A stretch of DNA of 12,687 nucleotides. It comes from Phycisphaerae bacterium. Its GTDB lineage: Bacteria > Planctomycetota > Phycisphaerae > Tepidisphaerales > Tepidisphaeraceae. The position numbers were made by a program, and so were the translations under genes. The notes beneath the pieces were generated by a model, which was given only the letters and a program-made list of their open reading frames with translations, was not told the origin of the DNA and made no database searches. Below, one piece after another: positions 7,284 to 12,687 of the stretch. Every line of letters begins with the position of its first letter. The stretch's first letter is position 1. The stretch lies in the NCBI GenBank assembly GCA_014380825.1, contig JACMJD010000441.1, forward strand, positions 1 to 12,687. The letters run 5' to 3'.

Positions 7284-9269
7284 ATGAACGCGAGCCAAAC
7301 CAATTTGTTCCTGCTTGAGATGTGCGAAGCGCGCATGCTCATGTCCACCAGCCAAGACTGGGGCCCGACCGCACTGCTGGTCAACCAGGACGACGCCGTC
7401 AGCGCGTATCCGACAATCACCGGCGCGGGCGTTTCGGTGGCGATCATCGACAGCGGCATCAACTACACATTGGATGCGCTCGGCGGCGCGTTTGGCAAGG
7501 GCCACAAAGTCGTCGGCGGATTCGACTTCGTCGATCAGGATTCCGATCCGCTAGACAGCGACGGCCACGGCACGGAAGTGGCCGGCGTCATCGCATCCAA
7601 ACCATTCGACTTCAATGGCTTTCATTATTCCGGCGTTGCGCCCGATGCGAAGCTCGTTGCGCTGCGCGTCAGTTCCGGCGACGAAGGCGGCGCGCCCGAT
7701 GCGCTGATCGAACAAGCCCTGCGGTGGGTGATCGATCATCACGGAGAATTCGCAATCCGCGTCGTCAACATCTCGCTCGGTTCGGGAAGCTACGGCGCCG
7801 ATCAGACGAACAACCAATTAAGTGACGAGCTGAAAAAACTGGCCGACCTGGACATCGCGGTGTTCGCCGCCAGCGGAAACAGCGGCGACACCATCGCCGG
7901 CAGCACGGGCATCGCGTATCCGGCGGCGGACCCGAATGTGATTTCCGTCGGCGCGGTGAACAGCAGCAACGTGATCAGCGATTTCACGCAGCGCGCTAAG
8001 AATCTCGATCTGCTCGCGCCCGGTGAATCGGTGCCGACGACCGCTCGAACCGGCGGATTTATTGCGGTCAGCGGAACCAGCTTTTCCGCGCCCTACGCCG
8101 CGGGCACCGCCGCCCTGCTCGCGCAGGCGAGCCCGGGCATCTCGGCCAAGTCGCTGCTGTCCGCGCTGCGCGGCAGCGGACCAAGCAATCGCGACGGCGA
8201 CGTCGAGGTCGGCCGCGTCAGCAACCTCAACTATTCGCGCCTCGATATCTACAAGGCGATCAAGCTCGTCACCGCGCGAAAGACCAGCAAGACCAACACG
8301 GTGGGCGCGAATTCCGCGATCAGCGATGTCGCGTACGACAACCAGGGCATTCTGCACCTGGCGTATTACGATCCGACGATCGACTCGATCCGCTACGCCA
8401 CCCGCGATGTGACCGGCCGATGGTCGCGAACGCAGATCATCGACAACTCCGGCGACGACGTCGGCTTCCAGCTTTCGCTCGCGATCGACGCCACCGGAAA
8501 GCCGGGCATCGCTTACTTCGACAACACCAACGCGGATCTGAAATACGCGCACTTCGACGGCGCGAGTTGGATCGTCGACACGCGCGACAGCAACAAGGCC
8601 GTCGGACAATCGCCCACGCTCACATACGATCGCAACGGCGATCCGGTGATCGCGTATTTCCGCAAGAGCGGCGCCGACCTGAAGGTTCAAACCTTCGACG
8701 ACGCCGGCAACTGGATCAAGTACGACGTCGACAGCGACGGCGATGTCGGTCAATGGGCCAGCGCATCGGCCGCGCAGGACCAGGACGTGATCGCGGTCGC
8801 GTACGCCGACAACACCAACGGCAACCTGAAATACGCTCGCTTCGCCGACGGCGCGTGGACGATCTTCACCGTCGACGACCTGGAGGGCGGCGCGGCGTAC
8901 ATCGACCTGAACATCCACAACAACCAGGCGTTCATCGCATACCAGGACTTGCTGCACGGCGACCTTAAGTTCGCCAAGCGCGAGGGCGGCGAGTTCCAAA
9001 CCGAAGTCGTCCACACGCCAGGTCTCACCGGCCAATTCGCGAATCTGGTTTTCGATTCGAACGACACCGCCCACATCGCGTTCTACAGCAAGTCGAAGAA
9101 CTTCGTGTACGAAGCGACGGGCGCATTCGGTTCCTGGCGGGTGACGAAAGCCGCGAATGGCGGCGCGTACCTGTCCGCGACTGCAACCGGCGCCGGCGAT
9201 CTGCTCGCGTTCATCTCGCTGGATCAAGCGAGACGCGGTTTACAGTTTGGCTCGCTTCCGATCGCGTGA
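7284..9269 (+). CDS. Subtilisin-like (S8) serine protease with seven-repeat propeller-like C-terminus
   Basis: Predicted exported protease of 661 residues. Residues 10-21 (LLEMCEARMLMS) resemble the planctomycete LEPR-XLL motif. The S8 catalytic domain spans about 25-330, with Asp56 (IIDSGIN), His95 (DGHGTEVAG), the oxyanion Asn199 (AASGNSG) and Ser266 (SGTSFSAPYAAG), so the triad is complete. After a linker, residues 343-661 form seven repeats of about 45-50 residues with the pattern 'D..G.p.iAY.D...g.LkyA...g..W', which suggests a seven-bladed beta-propeller used for substrate or surface binding. There is no standard signal peptide and no room for a usual I9 prodomain. The ribosome binding site GGAG is 11 bases before the ATG, a somewhat long spacing. 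The gene ends 15 bases from the convergent ComEA-like gene with no clear terminator. Substrate unknown. Confidence 0.9.
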   Translation: MNASQTNLFLLEMCEARMLMSTSQDWGPTALLVNQDDAVSAYPTITGAGVSVAIIDSGINYTLDALGGAFGKGHKVVGGFDFVDQDSDPLDSDGHGTEVAGVIASKPFDFNGFHYSGVAPDAKLVALRVSSGDEGGAPDALIEQALRWVIDHHGEFAIRVVNISLGSGSYGADQTNNQLSDELKKLADLDIAVFAASGNSGDTIAGSTGIAYPAADPNVISVGAVNSSNVISDFTQRAKNLDLLAPGESVPTTARTGGFIAVSGTSFSAPYAAGTAALLAQASPGISAKSLLSALRGSGPSNRDGDVEVGRVSNLNYSRLDIYKAIKLVTARKTSKTNTVGANSAISDVAYDNQGILHLAYYDPTIDSIRYATRDVTGRWSRTQIIDNSGDDVGFQLSLAIDATGKPGIAYFDNTNADLKYAHFDGASWIVDTRDSNKAVGQSPTLTYDRNGDPVIAYFRKSGADLKVQTFDDAGNWIKYDVDSDGDVGQWASASAAQDQDVIAVAYADNTNGNLKYARFADGAWTIFTVDDLEGGAAYIDLNIHNNQAFIAYQDLLHGDLKFAKREGGEFQTEVVHTPGLTGQFANLVFDSNDTAHIAFYSKSKNFVYEATGAFGSWRVTKAANGGAYLSATATGAGDLLAFISLDQARRGLQFGSLPIA

Positions 9270-9284
9270 TCATCGATTGGCAAA

Positions 9285-9704
9285 TCACCTACTGTCACGT
9301 TGCGTCGTCGGCACCGTGGTTGGAAATGTCAGAAACGGTCGCAACTGATCGATTGTCGCGACACCGATCCCGCGAATTCTCAGCAAGTCTTCGAGCCGCT
9401 GAAATACGATCACATTCGGTCTGTTCGCGCGTCGCGACTCGCGATAATCGACGATCAGCTTCGCGCGTTTCTCGCCCAGCGTCGGGAGCGCCGCCAGCGT
9501 TGCGACGTCCGCGGTGTTCGGATCGATGCGATCGACCAGTTCACTTGCCCGCGACGGCTCTGCCGGCTGTGGATTGGAAACGTAAGTTGAATTCGTTAAA
9601 TATCGAATCGCCAGATAAGCGAACAGCGCCGCGACGATCGCCAGCAGCGCGACGCGCTGCCCGGCCGTCCAGAGTTGCGGAGCTTGCAGGCGCACGCGGG
9701 TCAC
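9285..9704 (-). CDS. Membrane-anchored ComEA-like helix-hairpin-helix protein
   Basis: Protein of 139 residues with one N-terminal membrane helix (about 18-36, VALLAIVAALFAYLAIRYL), a proline-containing linker, then a ComEA-type double helix-hairpin-helix domain: DPNTADVATLAALPTLGEKRAKLI (61-84) and FQRLEDLLRIRGIGVATIDQLRPFL (101-125). In ComEA this domain binds double-stranded DNA at the outer face of the membrane during natural transformation; related proteins exist whose role is unknown. It starts with GTG inside the stop codon of the upstream gene (GTGA, 4-base overlap), so its translation is probably coupled to the GH10-like gene. No comEC or other competence gene is present. DNA uptake is one possibility, and a general DNA-binding or anchoring function is another. 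Confidence 0.8.
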   Translation of the reverse strand: MTRVRLQAPQLWTAGQRVALLAIVAALFAYLAIRYLTNSTYVSNPQPAEPSRASELVDRIDPNTADVATLAALPTLGEKRAKLIVDYRESRRANRPNVIVFQRLEDLLRIRGIGVATIDQLRPFLTFPTTVPTTQRDSR

Positions 9705-11206
9705 GCTTTCTTGCGCTGGAAGCTCTCCCGCAGCTCTTGGATTTTCGCGAACGCCGGCTTGGGCTTCAGCATGTCATCGAGCAATCCGCCGCCCGGAACG
9801 GTGGGACTGATGTCCGCCAGGTTTCCCCAGGCGATCGATTCGACATACGGCTTGCTGAGCGCGAGCCGATACACCGCGTCGATCCACTCGGCCTGCAGTT
9901 CCGGGTCCCACGGTTTTCGCCAGCGTCCCGCCGCAGATGGATCGAGCTTGCCTTCGCTTCGATCGCTGGGATCCGGCGTCGCGCGCCCCGGCGCTGCAAC
10001 CGACGTCAGAAACACCGGTCGGCCGATCGTGCTGAAGCGGTCGAGCATGCAACTGATCTGAAACAGATCGCGCGTATATCCGCCCGGCGTCGGCACGCCG
10101 GTTTCAATGTCGAGCCCGAACGCGTCGAAGTTGATGCCGGCCTGCGCAACCATCTCCGCGTAAAACATCGGCGGCACGCTGGAAGTCCCGCGCGCGTTGT
10201 ATTCGCCGTACGGTTGCGTGATCGTCACAAGCGTCTTGGCGCTCGGCAGCGCGCTCTTCACCTGTGAGACGAGCAATCGTGTCAGCTCGATCGACTGTTC
10301 GAAGCTCAGCGTGAACGCGCTGTTCGTGTGCAAGCCCGCGACGAGGTTCCACACCGAAACCTGCTTGCGATATCGGCTGACGATCTTCTGAACGAACTCA
10401 TACGCCAGCTCACGCAGCGTGTCGAAATCGTGTTCCCAGATGAACATCCAGTCCGGCACACCCGCTTCAGACAGATCGATCAGCGGCCCGGCGATGATCG
10501 GCACGCGCTTCTTCGCGAGCATCTCCACCCAATCATCGAGCGCCGCGGTTTCGAAGCGATCCTGCTCGGGCTGAAGCTGCTTCCAGCTCATCGGCAGAAC
10601 CGCGTGATCAAAATTGTCCGCCAGCGTCTCTTTGTATTTCTGATTTTGAACGGTCGAATCGACGCGACAGCCGAAGATGTGCTTCGACAATCCGCCGCTG
10701 CTGCGGCGGCGATGCAGGAGCAATTCGCCGTGGAACTGCGCCAGCTCTTCGGAGAGATCGACGCTGATCATCAGCGATCGATCCGCAAGCAGCGATGCTT
10801 CGGACGGATTGTCGAGTTTGCCCAGCGCCTGGCCGAAGAGATTCTGCGATTCCTTGAATCGGTCGGCGAAGCGCTCGGCGCGCGGGAAGTCGAACAGGTT
10901 CCAGTCTTCCTGCTTCTGCACGATCTTCATCAGCCGGAATCGAGCCAGCTCGACGTTCAAGTTATATGGCTTATCGCGCGGCGGCAGGCGCGTGGTCTCC
11001 ATCTCGTACGCACCGAGCGGGCCGACTTCCCACAGCAACGAAATGCCGACGGGATGTTCCTCGGGCCGCGTGCAGATCAGCAGGCCATCACGAAACGAAA
11101 CGTCGCCGTTAATCGGCACGCTCTCCGGACCAACGGCCATCGCGCCGACGGGAACAAATTGATTCACCCGAGTTCCGTCGCGATAAATCTCGAACTTGAT
11201 AGGCAT
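9701..11206 (-). CDS. Divergent GH10-like (beta/alpha)8 protein lacking the canonical catalytic glutamates
   Basis: Protein of 501 residues with no signal peptide. Residues 1-170 are a beta-rich N-terminal region I do not recognise. From about 175 the sequence follows family 10 glycoside hydrolases (endo-xylanases): FGCRVDSTVQNQKYKETLADNF, AVLPMSWKQLQPEQDRF (202-218, like 'MKW..lEP..G.F'), a strand-3 segment at 237-255 ending VPDWM, a strand-4 segment VSVWNLVAGLH (283-293), FDAFGLDIETG (360-370), and RPVFLTSVAAPG (396-407). In GH10 enzymes strand 4 reads WDVVNE and strand 7 ITE.D; here the aligned positions are Gly291 and Ser402, so both catalytic glutamates appear lost. Xylanase activity should not be assumed; a carbohydrate-binding or altered catalytic role is possible. 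The start lacks a clear ribosome binding site. It is the first gene of an operon with the ComEA-like gene (4-base overlap). Confidence 0.75.
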   Translation of the reverse strand: MPIKFEIYRDGTRVNQFVPVGAMAVGPESVPINGDVSFRDGLLICTRPEEHPVGISLLWEVGPLGAYEMETTRLPPRDKPYNLNVELARFRLMKIVQKQEDWNLFDFPRAERFADRFKESQNLFGQALGKLDNPSEASLLADRSLMISVDLSEELAQFHGELLLHRRRSSGGLSKHIFGCRVDSTVQNQKYKETLADNFDHAVLPMSWKQLQPEQDRFETAALDDWVEMLAKKRVPIIAGPLIDLSEAGVPDWMFIWEHDFDTLRELAYEFVQKIVSRYRKQVSVWNLVAGLHTNSAFTLSFEQSIELTRLLVSQVKSALPSAKTLVTITQPYGEYNARGTSSVPPMFYAEMVAQAGINFDAFGLDIETGVPTPGGYTRDLFQISCMLDRFSTIGRPVFLTSVAAPGRATPDPSDRSEGKLDPSAAGRWRKPWDPELQAEWIDAVYRLALSKPYVESIAWGNLADISPTVPGGGLLDDMLKPKPAFAKIQELRESFQRKKA

Positions 11207-11250
11207 ATAGAAAATTCGCGTCCGGCCGCACGCTCAGACGCGAGCGGCGA

Positions 11251-11278
11251 ATCTTAGCAGAGAACCGACTGCGCTCAA
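11251..11278 (-). promoter_or_regulatory. Probable promoter of the GH10-like/ComEA-like operon
   Basis: On the minus strand TTGAGC (11278-11273) and TAAGAT (11256-11251) are 16 bp apart, each matching the sigma-70 consensus at four of six bases. They lie 45-70 bases upstream of the GH10-like start. The palindrome at 11286-11318 ends 8 bases before the -35 box, a typical activator or operator position. Confidence 0.45.
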
Positions 11279-11285
11279 ATCGTTT

Positions 11286-11330
11286 CGTGATTACGTGACC
11301 AATTCTCACGTAATCACGTAATCACGTGAT
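11286..11330. repeat. Perfect palindrome with tandem TCACGTAA octamers in a divergent intergenic region
   Basis: CGTGATTACGTGA (11286-11298) and its exact complement (11306-11318) form a 13-bp inverted repeat around a 7-base spacer. The right arm runs on as three head-to-tail octamers: TCACGTAA (11306-11313), TCACGTAA (11314-11321) and TCACGTGA (11322-11329). It lies between the GH10-like operon and purC, 80 bases from one start and 47 from the other. It could be a binding site for a dimeric regulator or a small repeat element. Confidence 0.75.
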
Positions 11331-11376
11331 CATCGGTACTTTTGCAATTTGCTCGCCCCGCTTTACCTTGTCGCGA

Positions 11377-12267
11377 ATGTCCCCATCGATCTTTCAAACC
11401 AATCTCCCCTTCCCCGTCCGTCGCGGAAAAGTGCGCGATGTTTATGACCTGGGCGATTCGCTGCTGATCGTCGCCACCGATCGCATCAGCGCGTTTGATG
11501 TCGTCATGCCGAACGGCATTCCGGACAAAGGGAAGATTCTCACCGCGCTCAGCCTCTTCTGGTTCACGAAGTTCGCCAAGCAGTTTGAGAACCATCTGAT
11601 CACGACATCGCTCGATGAGTATCCGTCCACGCTGCGGGATTATTTCGATTCGATAGACGGACGATCTATGCTGGTTCAAAAGGCGAATGTCATTCCGATC
11701 GAATGCGTCGCGCGCGGATATCTCGCGGGTTCCGGATGGAAGGAATATCAGAAGACGCAGACGGTTTGCGGCATTAAATTGCCGGCTGGCTTGCGGCAGT
11801 GCGATCAATTGCCCGCGCCGATCTTCACGCCCGCGACGAAGGAAGAATCCGGCCACGACATGAACGTCAGCTTCGATGAAGTCGTCGCGCGGTTCGGTCT
11901 TGGCTTGGCGGACGAACTGCGCGAGCGCACGCTGCGCCTGTACACGCTTGCCGCCGACTATGCCCGCACGCGCAGCGTGATCATCGCGGACACGAAGTTC
12001 GAGTTCGGCCAGACCGCAGATGGAAAATTGATTCTCATCGACGAGATTCTCACACCCGACTCATCTCGCTTCTGGCCCGCGGATGTTTTCGAACCGGGCC
12101 ACGATCAGCCGAGCTTCGACAAGCAGTTCGTCCGCAACTGGCTGGAACAGCAGCCGTGGGACAAGATGCCGCCCGCCCCGCGGTTGCCGGACGATGTCGT
12201 CGAGAAGACTCGACAACTCTATCTGCGAGCGTACGAGCAAATCAGCGGGCGTCGATTCACCGAGTAG
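11377..12267 (+). CDS. purC: Phosphoribosylaminoimidazole-succinocarboxamide synthase (SAICAR synthetase)
   Basis: Cytoplasmic enzyme of de novo purine synthesis that joins CAIR with aspartate, using ATP, to give SAICAR. The 296-residue product has the features of the longer, yeast-like form: RRGKVRDVYDLG (15-26), LLIVATDRISAFD (29-41), PIECVARGYLAGSGWKEY (107-124), FTPATKEESGHD (150-161), VIIADTKFEFG (201-211, family signature 2) and LIDEILTPDSSRFW (220-233). ATG at 11377 is preferred because homologues begin near FQTNLP; an in-frame GTG at 11326 would add 17 residues and start inside the intergenic repeat. Neither has a clear ribosome binding site, so translation may be from a leaderless or weakly bound mRNA. 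No other pur gene is adjacent, so it appears to stand alone. Confidence 0.96.
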   Translation: MSPSIFQTNLPFPVRRGKVRDVYDLGDSLLIVATDRISAFDVVMPNGIPDKGKILTALSLFWFTKFAKQFENHLITTSLDEYPSTLRDYFDSIDGRSMLVQKANVIPIECVARGYLAGSGWKEYQKTQTVCGIKLPAGLRQCDQLPAPIFTPATKEESGHDMNVSFDEVVARFGLGLADELRERTLRLYTLAADYARTRSVIIADTKFEFGQTADGKLILIDEILTPDSSRFWPADVFEPGHDQPSFDKQFVRNWLEQQPWDKMPPAPRLPDDVVEKTRQLYLRAYEQISGRRFTE

Positions 12268-12299
12268 ACGCGCGGCCGGAAAACTCCTGGCGATTTTGC

Positions 12300-12329
12300 T
12301 TGAACGCATTGCCGGCTTTCCCGTAGATT
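12300..12329 (+). promoter_or_regulatory. Possible promoter of the last, partial gene
   Basis: TTGAAC (12300-12305) and TAGATT (12324-12329) are 18 bp apart, each matching four of six consensus bases, about 73 bases before the start codon at 12402. The 134 bases after purC show no convincing terminator, so read-through from purC is also possible. Confidence 0.3.
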
Positions 12330-12401
12330 CCCGGTTCGCTGCTCGGGCGCGTGCGGTTGGGCTGCCGCTGTCCGATTTCAATTTCATCCTGGAGAAGAGA
12401 A

Positions 12402-12687
12402 ATGCGCGGACGAACTTTCGTTTCACTGGCCATCGTTGCGCTTGCCGGGTTCGCGTTGTTTGATCGATCCGCCCGCGCGGACGTTGTCTTCCAGGCCACG
12501 AACAATAACGGATTCTTTACGCCATTCAGTTCCAGCACGCCGGCCGGCGTGAAGTATGGCGACAGCGGATGGATCGGTTCCGGCGGCGGGCCTTACGCAC
12601 TGACGTCGATCACGCTCGGCCTGATCGTGGATGGTGGGACAGTCGACGGATCCACCGACATCAAGTTCACCTTCAACGACGGCGATC
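12402..12687 (+). CDS. Exported protein of unknown function, N-terminal part (cut by window end)
   Basis: The first 95 codons of a gene that runs off the window. The start ATG follows GGAG at 12391-12394 by 7 bases. The translation begins MRGRTFVSLAIVALAGFALF and continues to a likely signal peptidase site after SARA (residue 26), so the product is exported. The mature part is rich in Gly, Ser, Thr and aromatic residues (GFFTPFSSSTPAGVKYGDSG, then SITLGLIVDGG and TDIKFTFNDGD). This resembles the beta-sandwich start of planctomycete exported proteins that often end in a PEP-CTERM-type anchor, but the C-terminus is not visible, so that assignment is a guess. No known family is claimed. Confidence 0.75.
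   Translation, partial: MRGRTFVSLAIVALAGFALFDRSARADVVFQATNNNGFFTPFSSSTPAGVKYGDSGWIGSGGGPYALTSITLGLIVDGGTVDGSTDIKFTFNDGD

Noticed and set aside
7818..9227. 469-residue open frame antisense to the protease
   Set aside because: The opposite frame encodes an intact S8 triad and propeller repeats. This one is Arg/Val-rich with no domain, as expected of shadows in high-G+C genes.
10328..11257. 309-residue plus-strand frame opposite the GH10-like gene
   Set aside because: Histidine/arginine-rich shadow without domain. The minus frame has recognisable GH10 segments.

Overview
The window looks like chromosomal DNA from a high-G+C planctomycete, most likely of the Phycisphaerae/Tepidisphaerales type. 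This is inferred from gene content, not from a marker gene. The clues are two proteins carrying variants of the planctomycete N-terminal LEPR-XLL motif (MESRRLLTAS and LEMCEARMLMS), paired GspG-like pseudopilins ending in a planctomycete-style 'GPYL..P.NP' region, and a divergent GH10-like protein. Nothing in the window shows recent large-scale transfer, and no prophage, CRISPR array, rRNA or tRNA was seen.

Layout from left to right. Two tandem pseudopilin genes are read on the minus strand (43-1237) and are separated by a strong hairpin. About 1 kb without a convincing gene follows; it holds a dense run of stem-loops (1681-1862). A secreted RTX-type calcium-binding repeat protein is on the plus strand (2259-3428). 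It converges on nadC (3501-4430, minus), and the two share a bidirectional terminator. Between nadC and uvrB lie a frame-disrupted remnant of a small helix-turn-helix protein and a long imperfect inverted repeat. uvrB (4996-7077, minus) is divergent from a subtilisin-like protease with a seven-repeat propeller-like tail (7284-9269, plus). Next comes a two-gene minus-strand operon: a GH10-like barrel protein whose two catalytic glutamates appear to be missing (9701-11206), overlapping by 4 bases a membrane-anchored ComEA-like helix-hairpin-helix protein (9285-9704). A divergent intergenic region with a perfect 13-bp palindrome and tandem TCACGTAA repeats leads into purC (11377-12267, plus). The start of a secreted protein (12402-12687, plus) is cut by the window edge.

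The housekeeping genes (nadC for NAD synthesis, uvrB for nucleotide excision repair, purC for purine synthesis) are individually promoted and show no operon logic with one another. The accessory genes are mostly concerned with the cell surface or secretion: pseudopilins, RTX repeat protein, protease and exported protein. I found no convincing multi-gene novel system. The items most worth following are the GH10-like/ComEA-like pair and its operator-like repeat, the stem-loop cluster upstream of the pseudopilins, and two short interspersed repeats, one of which is translated as an insertion in NadC.
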